A stretch of 58,281 nucleotides of DNA from Streptomyces tateyamensis (GCF_003205575.1 NZ_PYBW01000035.1:374-58654), one strand, 5' to 3'; positions 16,500 to 25,116 are shown, numbered from the stretch's first letter. Numbers and translations: made by a program. Notes: generated from the letters alone by a model not told the origin.

Positions 16500-17756
16500 G
16501 TGACCCAGACCCGTGCCGATCTCCCCCCACTGGCGGCCGCCGAGCTGCCCCCGGTCACCGCACCGCAGCCGGCCGCCCGTCCCCGGGCCGCCGAAGACAC
16601 TTTGCGGGTCGGCGCCTTCCTGCTCTCCGCCCAGTTCCCCGGGCAGACCCACGCCCAGGCGCTGGAGCGGACGGTGGCGGCCACGGTGGCCGCCGAGCAG
16701 GCCGGACTGGACGCGGTCTGGCTGGCCGAGCACCACTTCGTCCCGTACGGCGTCTGCCCCAACGCCGCCACGCTGGCCGCGCTGCTGCTCGGCCGGACCA
16801 GGCGGATCCAACTGGGCACCGCGGTCAGCGTGCTCTCCACCACCCACCCGGTGGCCCTGGGCGAGCAGGCCGCGCTGCTGCACCTGACCTCCGGTGGCCG
16901 GTTCACCCTCGGGGTCGGGCGCGGCGGCCCGTGGATCGACCTGGCCGTCTTCGGCAGCGGGCTGGCCGCCTACGAGGAGGGCTTCGCCGAGCGGCTGGAC
17001 CTGCTGCTGCGCTGGCTGCGCGGCTCCCGGGTCGGCGCCGACGGGCCGCAGTTCAGCTTCCCCGAGGTCGAGGTGGTGCCGCGGGCGATGGAGCCGTTCG
17101 GCACCGAGCTGGCCAACTGGCTGGGCCTGCCGACCGCCCCGGCGCTGCGCTTCCCGCGCCAGCGCACCGAGGACGGGCGCGGCACTGCGCGGACGGCCCC
17201 GGCGCGGGCGGTGGAGCCGGTCACGCCGGCCGGCCCGCCGATGGTGGTCGCGTGCACCTCCCCCGGCAGCGTCCGGCTGGCCGCCGAGCGCGGGCTGCCG
17301 ATGCTGCTCGGCATGCACTCCGGCGACGAGGACAAGCAGGCCATGCTGGCGGCCTACCGCGGTGCCTGGCGGGCCGCCGGCCGCGGCGAGGAACAGCTCG
17401 CCCGGGTGGAGCGCGAGCACGTCGCCGCCGGGGTGGCCCAGGTGGCGGACCGGAACCTGACCGCCCGTCAGGTCCTGCTGGACGCGATGCCGGCCTGGTT
17501 CGAGTACGGGCTGGGCGCGCACCGCACGGTGGACGGGCGCGAGCGCCGGATGCGCGATCCGCACGCGTACACCCGGCTGCTCTGCGACCTGCACGCGGTG
17601 GGCACCGCGCGCCAGTGCGCCGACCGGCTGCTGGCCACCGCCGAGCGGACCGGGATCCGCCGCTTCGCGCTGCTCGCCGAGGGCTCCGGCGACCAGGAGG
17701 CCACCCTGCACAACATCGAGCGGCTCGGCGCCGAGGTACTGCCGCAGCTGGCTTGA
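16500..17756 (+). CDS. LLM-class flavin-dependent oxidoreductase (luciferase-like)
   Basis: 418-residue luciferase-like monooxygenase-fold protein of the F420/FMN bacterial luciferase superfamily. Landmarks are GAFLLSAQFPGQTHAQALE, AGLDAVWLAEHHF, the TRRIQLGTAVSVL strand and GGRFTLGVGRGGP, the usual flavin-pocket segment. GTG 16500 is chosen over an upstream ATG because GAGGAGG ends seven bases before it and conservation starts after it. An insertion at about 175-215 is Pro-rich and variable. The substrate is unknown and there is no partner flavin reductase nearby. Confidence 0.88.
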   Translation: MTQTRADLPPLAAAELPPVTAPQPAARPRAAEDTLRVGAFLLSAQFPGQTHAQALERTVAATVAAEQAGLDAVWLAEHHFVPYGVCPNAATLAALLLGRTRRIQLGTAVSVLSTTHPVALGEQAALLHLTSGGRFTLGVGRGGPWIDLAVFGSGLAAYEEGFAERLDLLLRWLRGSRVGADGPQFSFPEVEVVPRAMEPFGTELANWLGLPTAPALRFPRQRTEDGRGTARTAPARAVEPVTPAGPPMVVACTSPGSVRLAAERGLPMLLGMHSGDEDKQAMLAAYRGAWRAAGRGEEQLARVEREHVAAGVAQVADRNLTARQVLLDAMPAWFEYGLGAHRTVDGRERRMRDPHAYTRLLCDLHAVGTARQCADRLLATAERTGIRRFALLAEGSGDQEATLHNIERLGAEVLPQLA

Positions 17757-17778
17757 GCCGGCGCCAGTTCCTGACGCG

Positions 17779-17809
17779 CCGTCGACCGGCCTGCGCGGCC
17801 GGCCGACGG
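17779..17809. terminator. Bidirectional hairpin between LLM and SCO5389-type genes
   Basis: A 13-bp stem with one mismatch (17779-17791 with 17797-17809) and a five-base loop lies between two convergent stops. Confidence 0.7.
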
Positions 17810-17822
17810 GCTCACCCCGGCG

Positions 17823-18215
17823 TCAGCAGTCGCGCAGCTCGGCCGACTGGTTGAGCAGTTGGGCCCGGACCGAGGTGAAGCGCCGGTGGCGCTCCTCGGC
17901 CTCGGCGGACGGCCCGAAGACCGCGACCCGGTGGCAGTTCTGGAAGGCCAGCTGCACACCGAAGTGCCGCTGCAGGGCGCCGCGGATGGCGTCGCTGGCC
18001 ATCGCGCGCAGCAGTTGGCCGCGCGCCTGCTCGCTCGGCGGCGGGACCTGGTTGTCCGCAAAGCCGGTGCCGTCGACCTCCATCTGGGCGACGAGCGAGC
18101 TGATCAGGTCCCAGGCGTAGGGCAGGGACGTACGGACGCAGTCGACGAACTCCCGCTCGTCGACGTCGCCTCGCTCGGCCTTCTCCAGAAGGGCCGGTGA
18201 GACGTCGAGCGACAT
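17823..18215 (-). CDS. Conserved SCO5389-family protein, function unknown
   Basis: 130-residue soluble protein conserved across Streptomyces (S. coelicolor SCO5389 type). ATG 18215 (MSLDVSPALLEKAERG) has AGGAGA upstream. Typical blocks are DCVRTSLPYAWDLISSLV, DNQVPPPSEQARGQLLRAMA and FQNCHRVAVF; the end is LLNQSAELRDC. There is no signal peptide or membrane segment, and I recognise no catalytic motif. It lies divergent from nucS across a long non-coding region and converges with the LLM gene. Confidence 0.88.
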   Translation of the reverse strand: MSLDVSPALLEKAERGDVDEREFVDCVRTSLPYAWDLISSLVAQMEVDGTGFADNQVPPPSEQARGQLLRAMASDAIRGALQRHFGVQLAFQNCHRVAVFGPSAEAEERHRRFTSVRAQLLNQSAELRDC

Positions 18216-18985
18216 GGGTTCTCCTCTCGCGGTCCACCACGCGCACCTCGCGCGGGTGGTGGTGCAGTGGTGCGCTTGGTGCTGTTGCCGTGCTGTCGGT
18301 GCTGTTGCCGTGCTCAGTCGGTTGGCCCGTCGGGGCGTGCCGGCCGGGGCCGCCGGGGCTCTGCCAGGGTGGCAGGCCAGCCCCCGCAAATCTGGCGAAT
18401 GCCACGATTCCCGCCGAAATCGGCGGCGGCGTGGCCAGAATGGCCGGAATCGATCCAGAACTCCATGTCCCACACACTCCATCCCCGTTTGGCTACGTGG
18501 GCGTTCGAAGGCGTCACCCAACGTAGCGGCCCGTACGCGCAGGCGCCAGACCGCGGGAGCGAACGGCTCCCCTGTTCCCATGGTTCGCCCCCTTCTACTC
18601 CCCGGTACACCCTGCGGACCGACTCGCTTCAATTGGCTCTGCAGCGCTGGGCGGCGGATCCGCGCGTAGCGGCACCGGCCCCGCACGGGGCCGGGCATCG
18701 CGTCCGCAGTCGAACGGGTCCGCGGCGGATTGACGTACCCACCGTTCGCCTCTGGTCACTTGTCGTGAGCGGGTCCGGACGGCCACGAGCGGGGTCCGGC
18801 AGCACCCGGTGCCGCGTCAGGCAGCCTTCGCCCCGTCGCGGCCTGCGGCACGCGCTCTCGCCGCACCGGCCGAAGGCCCGAGTACGACCCAGCACGAGGA
18901 CCTCCGTCCGGCAGGCCGACAGCACGCACCGGAGACCGCTCCTTGACGGGCAGAGGCTGCCTGACGCGGCACTAGGCTTGCCTCC
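18216..18985. other. 770-base non-coding region between SCO5389-type gene and nucS
   Basis: I find no convincing gene: open frames here lack ribosome-binding sites and recognisable sequence. Near the left end a 17-base element, GGTGCTGTTGCCGTGCT, occurs twice (18278-18294 and 18298-18314, 20-base period). Hairpin CCGCCGA/TCGGCGG is at 18411-18426. It probably holds the promoter and a long leader of the minus-strand SCO5389-type gene, and the nucS promoter at the right end. Confidence 0.55.
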
Positions 18986-19645
18986 ATGCGCCTTGTCATC
19001 GCCCGCTGCTCCGTCGACTACGCCGGCCGGCTCTCCGCCCACCTGCCCTCCGCGACCCGCCTGATCCTGGTGAAGGCGGACGGGAGCGTGAGCATCCACG
19101 CCGACGACCGCGCCTACAAGCCGCTCAACTGGATGTCGCCGCCCTGCACGCTCAAGGAGGCAGAGGGCAGTTGGACGGTGGTGAACAAGGCGGGCGAGAA
19201 GCTGATCATCACGCTGGAGGAGGTGCTGCACGACTCCTCGCACGAGCTCGGGGTGGACCCCGGCCTGATCAAGGACGGCGTCGAGGCACACCTGCAGGAG
19301 CTGCTGGCCGACCGGATGGAGGTGCTCGGCACCGGCTGGAGCCTGGTCCGCCGGGAGTACCCGACCGCGATCGGGCCGGTGGACATCCTGTGCCGGGACG
19401 CGGCCGGCGCCACGGTGGCGGTGGAGATCAAGCGGCGCGGCGAGATCGACGGCGTCGAACAGCTCACTCGCTACCTGGAGCTGCTCAACCGGGACCCGCT
19501 GCTCGCGCCGGTCAGGGGCGTCTTCGCGGCCCAGGAGATCAAGCCGCAGGCCCGGGTGCTGGCCGCCGACCGGGGCATCGCCTGCGTGGTGCTGGACTAC
19601 GACGGGCTGCGCGGGATCGACGACGACAAGCTGAAGCTGTTCTGA
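18986..19645 (+). CDS. nucS: Endonuclease NucS (EndoMS), mismatch repair
   Basis: 219-residue mismatch-specific endonuclease, the core of the non-canonical mismatch repair used by actinobacteria that lack MutS/MutL. The nuclease motif is complete: Asp133 in GPVDILCRD, Glu147 and Lys149 in VAVEIKRRG. The N-terminal half is the DNA-binding/dimerisation domain. The last residues, DDKLKLF, resemble a beta-clamp-binding peptide as known for other actinobacterial NucS. ATG 18986 has no Shine-Dalgarno sequence; a TAGGCT hexamer ends seven bases upstream, so the transcript may be leaderless. It converges with the membrane P-loop gene. Confidence 0.96.
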   Translation: MRLVIARCSVDYAGRLSAHLPSATRLILVKADGSVSIHADDRAYKPLNWMSPPCTLKEAEGSWTVVNKAGEKLIITLEEVLHDSSHELGVDPGLIKDGVEAHLQELLADRMEVLGTGWSLVRREYPTAIGPVDILCRDAAGATVAVEIKRRGEIDGVEQLTRYLELLNRDPLLAPVRGVFAAQEIKPQARVLAADRGIACVVLDYDGLRGIDDDKLKLF

Positions 19646-19675
19646 CGCTCCGTCGGCACTGAGTGAGGTCGCGCC

Positions 19676-19712
19676 GGGCGGGGGCAGTCGGCGGAACCGA
19701 CTTCCCCCGCCC
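19676..19712. terminator. Bidirectional terminator after nucS
   Basis: Stem of 9 + 6 bp separated by one mismatch (19676-19691 with 19697-19712), five-base loop, between the convergent nucS and P-loop protein genes. Confidence 0.8.
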
Positions 19713-19721
19713 AGCGGCCGG

Positions 19722-22004
19722 TCAGCCGGTCGGGCCGCCCGCAGCGCCGGTGGTGGTGGGCGGAGCGGTGGTCGGCGCGGGCGTGGTGGGTACGGGCGTG
19801 GTGGGGGCGGCCGAGGTGGTGCTCGCACTCGGCGAGGGCGTCGCCGACTTGGTGGTGGTCGGCGGGGGCGCCACCGGTGTGGTGGGCGCCGACGACTGCT
19901 GCGCAGTGGTGCTGCTCGGACGGTCCGGGGTCGCGCCCGGGGTGGTGCTGCGGTCCCGCGAGGCGCTCGCCGACGCCGAGGCGGAGGCCGATCCGGAGGC
20001 GGACGGAGAGGCCGAGGCCGACCCGCTCGCCGAGGCCGAACCGCTGTCGGTGGCCGTGGCACTCGCGGAGGCGGACACCGAAGCCCCGCCGCCGGTGAGC
20101 AGCGTCCCGGACACCCCGCTGTCGCCGCCGGTGGTCCCGGCACCCGGTCCGCCGGCCGGGTCCGACCCGGAGCCCATCACGCCGACCGCCGTACCGGCCA
20201 CCGCGAGCACCACCAGCCCGGAGGCCGCCAGCACCAGGTTGCGCCGGGACCAGCCGCGCAGCACCGAGGCCGACTGCCGGCTGCGCGCGGCCAGCGCCCG
20301 GATCACCGGGCGGCGCAGCACCTGGGTGGCCGGCTCGGCCGCCACCGGCTCCGACTCGATCTGCTGAAGGAGCGTCAGCAGCCGCCGGGAGGCCAGCTGG
20401 GCCCGGGTGTCCCCGGCCATGCCGCGCAGCGCCCCGGCCGCCTCCAGGGCCGCCCTGGCCCGCTCGTGCTCGCCGAGGCAGAACCAGTAGACCCCCGACT
20501 CGTGCAGGAACCACGCCTCGTCCCGCGGACTGGCCAGTTCCCGGGAGACCGCGGCCCCGATGTCCAGCGCCGCGCGCCAGGCCCCCCAGCGCAGCGCCAG
20601 CGCCAGGGCGGGGGCCGCCGCCCTGGCCAGTCCGAGCACCGCCTCGGGGCGGCGGGCGGCCTGGTCGGCGTAGAGCGCGCCCAGCACCACCTCGGCCTCG
20701 GCCGCGATCTGGGCCGCGCTCACCGAGCCGTGCCCGAGCCACCAGGAGAAGTGCTGGGCCGCCCCCTCGATCCGCACCCGCTCGGCCGCGAAGACCGGGG
20801 CCAGTGCCTCCAGCACGCCGCCGGTGAGCCGGTGGTGACCGCCGATCGACTCGGCCAGCCCGCACTCGACCAGCTCGCGCAGCGCGCTCTCGCCGTGGTC
20901 GACGTCGATCAGCGCGGGCAGGTGGGGGGCGGTGGGGCACTCGCCGTCGAAGGCCACCGCCAGCCGCAGCACCCGCTGGGCCGACTCGGTCAGCCCGTCC
21001 AGCAGCAGCAGTGCGGGGGCGGCCGCCTCGGCCACCGAGGGCAGCGGGACGGTGCTGCGCAGCTCGGCCTCGCGCACCGCCGGGTCGGCGTAGGCGTCCT
21101 CCGCGGCGGCCCCGCCGAACAGGTCCAGCCGGTCCTCCTCGGCGGCCAGCAGCGCGTCCACCTCGCTGTCGCGGCGGCGCAGCAGCGCGGCCGCCTGGAC
21201 GAAGCGCAGCGGCAGGCCCTGGGACTCGAACCAGAGGTCCACCGCCCAGGCCCGCTCGGCCTCGTCCAGCGGGCGGCCGGCCAGCCGCGCGGTGAGCGCC
21301 AGGCAGGCGGTCCGGGAGAGCCCCGCCACCACGTGGTCCTCCAGCCGGGAGCCGACCGGCAGCGCCCCGCCGGAGCCGGGCGCGGCGGCTATCAGGAACG
21401 CGCACTCGGGCGCGGTGGCCAGCAGCTGCTCCAGCTCGGCACCGTCCGGCGCCACCTCGTCGATCACCACCACGGCGCCCACCGCGCCCAGCAGCTCGGG
21501 CAGTTCGGCCGCGCCGGGCCGGTAGCCGGCGCCCTGGTAGGCGGCGGCGTAGAGGTCCTGCAGCAGGTCCGCAGTCGAACGCCGGTGGCCGGCCAGCCGC
21601 AGCACCCCGTGCGGGGCCAGTTCGCCCGCGGCCTCGGCCACGGCCGCCAGCAGTGCGCTGCGCCCGGAGCCGGGCTCGCCGACCAGGCGCACCGAGCGGC
21701 CCTCGGCCAGCAGCCCGAGCAGGGTGGCGAGTTCCGCCTCGCGGTCCAGCAGCGGCATGTCGCCGGCCGCGGCGCCGAGCGCCACCGGGCCGACCGCGGG
21801 GGTGGGTCCGGGGCCGGCTGCGGCCCGGGCGAACGGGCGGGCCCGGTCGACCGCCAACCGCGGCGCCGGGCGGCGGTCCGGCGGGCAGAGCGCCAGGTCC
21901 GTGCCGTCGGTTCCGCCGACGGTGACCAGGTACCGCCCGGCCACCAGGTCACCCGCCCGCACCCGCAGGGTCTCCTGCCCGAAATCGCCGGTTGGCTGTG
22001 ACAC
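19722..22004 (-). CDS. Membrane-anchored P-loop protein with Ser/Ala- and Pro/Thr-rich outer tail
   Basis: 760-residue protein. The N-terminal GDLVAGRYLV (19-28) recalls the opening of kinase-like regulators, but no kinase domain follows. A STAND/AAA-like NTPase core begins near residue 85: Walker A-like GEPGSGRS (109-116) has Arg115 instead of Lys, and the Walker B-like strand AVVVIDEV is at 177-184. A TPR-like helical region lies at about 495-550. One membrane helix is at 590-610. The tail (611-760) is low complexity: Ser-Ala dipeptides (641-682), then Pro/Thr-rich to the end, probably outside the cell. The topology implies a cytoplasmic NTPase joined to a surface stalk. A STAS gene lies just upstream on the same strand. 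Conserved in streptomycetes, function unknown. Confidence 0.82.
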   Translation of the reverse strand: MSQPTGDFGQETLRVRAGDLVAGRYLVTVGGTDGTDLALCPPDRRPAPRLAVDRARPFARAAAGPGPTPAVGPVALGAAAGDMPLLDREAELATLLGLLAEGRSVRLVGEPGSGRSALLAAVAEAAGELAPHGVLRLAGHRRSTADLLQDLYAAAYQGAGYRPGAAELPELLGAVGAVVVIDEVAPDGAELEQLLATAPECAFLIAAAPGSGGALPVGSRLEDHVVAGLSRTACLALTARLAGRPLDEAERAWAVDLWFESQGLPLRFVQAAALLRRRDSEVDALLAAEEDRLDLFGGAAAEDAYADPAVREAELRSTVPLPSVAEAAAPALLLLDGLTESAQRVLRLAVAFDGECPTAPHLPALIDVDHGESALRELVECGLAESIGGHHRLTGGVLEALAPVFAAERVRIEGAAQHFSWWLGHGSVSAAQIAAEAEVVLGALYADQAARRPEAVLGLARAAAPALALALRWGAWRAALDIGAAVSRELASPRDEAWFLHESGVYWFCLGEHERARAALEAAGALRGMAGDTRAQLASRRLLTLLQQIESEPVAAEPATQVLRRPVIRALAARSRQSASVLRGWSRRNLVLAASGLVVLAVAGTAVGVMGSGSDPAGGPGAGTTGGDSGVSGTLLTGGGASVSASASATATDSGSASASGSASASPSASGSASASASASASRDRSTTPGATPDRPSSTTAQQSSAPTTPVAPPPTTTKSATPSPSASTTSAAPTTPVPTTPAPTTAPPTTTGAAGGPTG

Positions 22005-22232
22005 GATGCGCTCCGCCTGTGCTCCGCCGACGACCGTGTCGTCGGCCGCCGTTGAGAGGGACCGGGCCGATCGGGAGCGTCCGGTGCGCCCGTCGGCGAC
22101 GGGCGGTCAGCTCGTCCGGCGGCGCCCGCTGCGGCCGGCTCGGTCGAGTGATGGAGACCCGTCAGGCGCAGACTCTCGCACACTCGGGCGCCCCCGCGCA
22201 GCGCCGGTCCCCTTCCTGGGGCGGTGCGGCAC

Positions 22233-22260
22233 GCTGGGTGGCCGCCGGGTCACCCAGCGG
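22233..22260 (-). terminator. Hairpin after the STAS gene
   Basis: Arms CGCTGGGTG (22233-22241) and CACCCAGCG (22252-22260), 10-base loop, 17 bases beyond the STAS stop on the minus strand. It would separate STAS transcription from the P-loop gene at 22004. Confidence 0.6.
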
Positions 22261-22276
22261 CGCGGGTGAGGGGCGG

Positions 22277-22672
22277 TCAGCGCGGGGCGATCGCCGAGGG
22301 CATCGGTGCGGCGCCGGGCACCCCGGCCAGCCCGGGCAGGGTGGCGCCGTACGGGTCGGCGACGGCGCCCTCGACCGCCAGGATCCGGTGCAGCCGGGTG
22401 GCCACCAGCAGCCGCTGCAACTGGGCCGGCACCGCGCGCAGCACCAGGCGGCGGCCCAGCCGGCCGGCCCGGCGGTGGGTCCCCATGATCACGCCGAGCC
22501 CGGTGGCGTCCCAGGACTCGAGGCCGCACAGGTCGAGCACCAGGTCACCGCTGCCCCCGTCCACCGCCTGGTGCAGGCGGGCCCGGGCGTCGGCGGCGCC
22601 GCGCACGTCCAGCCGACCCTCCAGGGCGAGGACAGCCTGGCCGCCGGCTGCCGGGTACTCCACGATGCGCAC
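22277..22672 (-). CDS. STAS-domain protein (anti-sigma factor antagonist type)
   Basis: 131-residue single STAS domain of the SpoIIAA/RsbV type; such proteins release sigma factors by binding a kinase/anti-sigma factor and are switched off by phosphorylation. GTG 22672 is the start, with GAGGAGG upstream. The acceptor loop is SWDATGLGVIMG: Thr57 occupies the position of the SpoIIAA phospho-Ser, and Ala56 replaces the usual preceding Ser. A 30-residue Pro/Ala-rich extension follows the domain. No anti-sigma kinase or phosphatase is adjacent, so its partner is elsewhere. A TATATT -10-like hexamer is at 22789-22794. Confidence 0.88.
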   Translation of the reverse strand: MRIVEYPAAGGQAVLALEGRLDVRGAADARARLHQAVDGGSGDLVLDLCGLESWDATGLGVIMGTHRRAGRLGRRLVLRAVPAQLQRLLVATRLHRILAVEGAVADPYGATLPGLAGVPGAAPMPSAIAPR

Positions 22673-22850
22673 GCTGTCCTCCTCTGCGGGGGTTCTTCGG
22701 GGGCGGGCGTCTCCACCATCTGACGCCGGACCAGCGGTCCAGGTTTCTGCCCCCGGCCGGATCTGAAGCAACTTCACTCGTCCGAGGGAATATACGCAGG
22801 AGTGCCTGGTACTCACGCTCGATTGCGGTGCAAATCACCCGTCCGGGCCG

Positions 22851-22876
22851 CCGCTCGTGAGCAAGCTCACCAGCGG
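22851..22876 (-). terminator. Hairpin after the hydroxyacyl-CoA dehydrogenase gene
   Basis: 12-bp stem with one mismatch (22851-22862 with 22865-22876) and tight loop, 21 bases past the dehydrogenase stop. Confidence 0.65.
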
Positions 22877-22896
22877 ACGACCCGACCGGCGGACCG

Positions 22897-23769
22897 TCAG
22901 CCCTGGTAGCCGTAGAAGCCGCGCCCGCTCTTGCGGCCGAGGTCCCCGGCGGTGACCATCCGGGCCATGATCTCCGGGGCGGCGAACTTCTCGTCCTGGG
23001 TCTCGGCGTAGATGTTGCGGGCCGCGTGCAGCAGGATGTCCACGCCGGTCAGGTCCGCGGTCTGCAGCGGGCCCATCGGATGGCCGAAGCCAAGGCGGCA
23101 GGCGGTGTCGATGTCCTCGGCGCTGGCCACGCCCGACTCGTAGAGCTTGGCCGCCTCCACCACCAGCGCGGTGATCAGCCGGGTGGTGACGAAGCCGGCC
23201 ACGTCGCGGTTGACCACCACCACCTCCTTGCCCACCCCCTCGGCGTAGGCCCGGACCGCGGCCAGCGTCTCGTCACTGGTCTTGTAGCCGCGCACCAGCT
23301 CGACCAGGCGCATCAGCGGCACCGGGGAGAAGAAGTGCACGCCGACCACCGACTCCGGGCGGTCGGTGACCGCCGCGATCCGGGTGATCGGGATCGCCGA
23401 GGTGTTGCTGCCCAGCACCGCGCCGTCCTTGGCGATCTTGTCCAGCTCGCGGAAGACCGCCTCCTTGACCTCCAGCTGCTCGAACACCGCCTCGATCACG
23501 ATGTCCGCCTCCCCCACCGCGCCCAGGTCGGTGGTGGTGGTGATCCGGGCCAGCGCCGCCGCGGCCTCCTCCTCGGTCAGCCGGCCCTTGGCGACGAACT
23601 TGGCGTACGAGGCCTTGATCCCGTCCAGTCCACGTGTCAGCGCCTGCTCCGTCACGTCCCGCAGCACCACCGGGTGACCGGCCTGCGCCGAGACCTGCGC
23701 GATGCCCGCGCCCATCAGTCCGGCACCGATCACCGCGATCTGCTGACGCTGCGTGGAAACACTGCTCAT
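22897..23769 (-). CDS. 3-hydroxybutyryl-CoA dehydrogenase
   Basis: 290-residue NAD(P)-dependent dehydrogenase that interconverts 3-hydroxybutyryl-CoA and acetoacetyl-CoA. The Rossmann motif GAGLMGAG is at 15-22. Other landmarks are SNTSAIPITRIA, the catalytic His in VGVHFFSPVPLM and the C-terminal helical domain DTACRLGFGHPMGPL. ATG 23769 has GGAGAG nearby. It stands alone between terminator-like hairpins. Together with the thiolase at 5.7 kb it could build C4 acyl-CoA for IcmA or for butyrate-derived polyketide units; this is pathway inference. Confidence 0.95.
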   Translation of the reverse strand: MSSVSTQRQQIAVIGAGLMGAGIAQVSAQAGHPVVLRDVTEQALTRGLDGIKASYAKFVAKGRLTEEEAAAALARITTTTDLGAVGEADIVIEAVFEQLEVKEAVFRELDKIAKDGAVLGSNTSAIPITRIAAVTDRPESVVGVHFFSPVPLMRLVELVRGYKTSDETLAAVRAYAEGVGKEVVVVNRDVAGFVTTRLITALVVEAAKLYESGVASAEDIDTACRLGFGHPMGPLQTADLTGVDILLHAARNIYAETQDEKFAAPEIMARMVTAGDLGRKSGRGFYGYQG

Positions 23770-23962
23770 GGCTGGCTCTCCCGAAGTCCGTCCGGGCGCG
23801 CTCCAGGATTGGGGGTGCCTCCGCCCGAAGGGGTGGGGGGCGGATCACCCCCAGGGAGCCGCGCCGCTCTCGGCTCGGACTGTAGTGCCCGCGGCCGGGT
23901 GATGAAACGACTCCCGGGTGTGATCTGTGTCGGGCGCCGGGCCGCTCGGCACAATGGCCCGC

Positions 23963-24463
23963 ATGACCGACGACGCCGCCCCCGAGCCACTCCGGTACGA
24001 GTCCGCCGCCCAGCGCGCCGACCGCAACCTGGTCGAGCTGCTGCAGGAGCTCCGGGTGATCCAGACCGGGGTGCAGATCGTCTTCGCGTTCCTGCTCGGG
24101 CTGGCGTTCACCAGCCGGTTCCCGGAGCTGGACGCCTTCGAGCGCGACACCTACATCACCACCCTGCTGCTCACCGTGCTGGCCTCGGCGGTGCTGGCCA
24201 CCCCGGTCGCGATCCACCGGGCGCTGTTCCACCGCGGCTACAAGCGACGGATCGTCAAGGTCTCGTCCCGGCTGACGGTGATCGGCCTGGTGATCCTGTC
24301 GCTTGCGCTCAACGGCGCGGTGCTGCTGGTCACCGACGTGGTGCTGGGCACCGCCGCGGCGGCCGCGATCACCGCGACCACCACGGCGCTGTTCGCGCTG
24401 CTCTGGTTCGTGCTCCCGTGGACCCTGCGCCCCGACGCGTCCGAACGGCCGCCGCTCGGTTAG
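23963..24463 (+). CDS. DUF6328 integral membrane protein
   Basis: 166-residue membrane protein with about four hydrophobic helices. The conserved opening is RADRNLVELLQELRVIQTG, followed by VQIVFAFLLGLAFTSRFP; later segments are TTLLLTVLASAVLATPVAIH, LTVIGLVILSLALNGAVLLV and a last helix near the end. ATG 23963 is preferred over ATG 23954: neither has a Shine-Dalgarno, and a CACAAT hexamer at 23950-23955 would start transcription at about 23963 (leaderless). The stop overlaps the convergent adenosyltransferase stop by four bases. Function unknown. Confidence 0.82.
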   Translation: MTDDAAPEPLRYESAAQRADRNLVELLQELRVIQTGVQIVFAFLLGLAFTSRFPELDAFERDTYITTLLLTVLASAVLATPVAIHRALFHRGYKRRIVKVSSRLTVIGLVILSLALNGAVLLVTDVVLGTAAAAAITATTTALFALLWFVLPWTLRPDASERPPLG

Positions 24464-25032
24464 CGGTTCTCCCCCGGCACCCAGAGCACGTCGCCGTTCT
24501 CCTTGTTGGCCACCCGGGCCAGGATGAAGAGCAGGTCGGAGAGCCGGTTCAGGTACTTGGCGGTGAGCGGGTTGACGGTGTCGCCGTGCGCCTCGATCGC
24601 CGCCCAGGTGGACCGCTCGGCCCGGCGCACCACGGTGCAGGCCAGGTGCAGGTGGGCCGCCCCGGGGGTGCCGCCGGGCAGGATGAAGCTGCGCAGCTTC
24701 TCCAACTGCGCCAGGTAGCGGTCGCACTCGGCTTCCAGCCGGTCGATGTAGCCCTGCTCGACCCGCAGCGGCGGGTACTTGGGATCCGCCACCACGGGGG
24801 TGGCCAGGTCCGCCCCGACGTCGAAGAGGTCGTTCTGAATCCGCGTCAGCACGGTCACCAGCTCGCCCGCCAGGCCCCCGGTGGCGATCGCCAGGCCGAG
24901 CACCGCGTTGGCCTCGTTGGCGTCCGCGTAGGCGATCAGCCGCGGGTCGGTCTTGGTGGTGCGGCTCATGTCGCCGAGCGCGGTGCTGCCGTCGTCCCCG
25001 GTCCGGGTGTAGATGCGCGTGAGGTTGACCAT
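24460..25032 (-). CDS. PduO-type ATP:cob(I)alamin adenosyltransferase
   Basis: 190-residue enzyme that makes adenosylcobalamin from cob(I)alamin and ATP. Diagnostic motifs are RTGDDGSTALGD near the N-terminus (ATP phosphate loop), KLRSFILPGGTPGAAHLHLA, and CTVVRRAERSTWA, with the conserved Arg-Arg-Ala-Glu; the end has LNRLSDLLFILAR. ATG 25032. It supplies the cofactor used by IcmA and methylmalonyl-CoA mutase, so it belongs functionally with meaB and icmA. The gene tail overlaps the convergent DUF6328 gene by four bases with no room for a terminator. Position next to the atp operon is conserved in actinobacteria. Confidence 0.95.
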   Translation of the reverse strand: MVNLTRIYTRTGDDGSTALGDMSRTTKTDPRLIAYADANEANAVLGLAIATGGLAGELVTVLTRIQNDLFDVGADLATPVVADPKYPPLRVEQGYIDRLEAECDRYLAQLEKLRSFILPGGTPGAAHLHLACTVVRRAERSTWAAIEAHGDTVNPLTAKYLNRLSDLLFILARVANKENGDVLWVPGENR

Positions 25033-25116
25033 GCGGTGCAGCCTACTCAGCCCTGGGCGACGTTGACCCTCCGCCGTCCTTCGGGCGGGGGCGCCCCCAG
25101 TCCGAGAGTCTCGTCG

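Noticed and set aside
18314..18610. 98-codon minus-strand frame in the 770-base gap
   Set aside because: No ribosome-binding site, no similarity that I recognise, and unusual composition. Kept as non-coding.
19878..20085. Possible assembly error in the Ser-Ala repeat of the P-loop protein
   Set aside because: The reading frame remains open through the repeat and into a coherent Pro/Thr-rich end, so I treat it as genuine low-complexity protein sequence. Repeat length may still vary.
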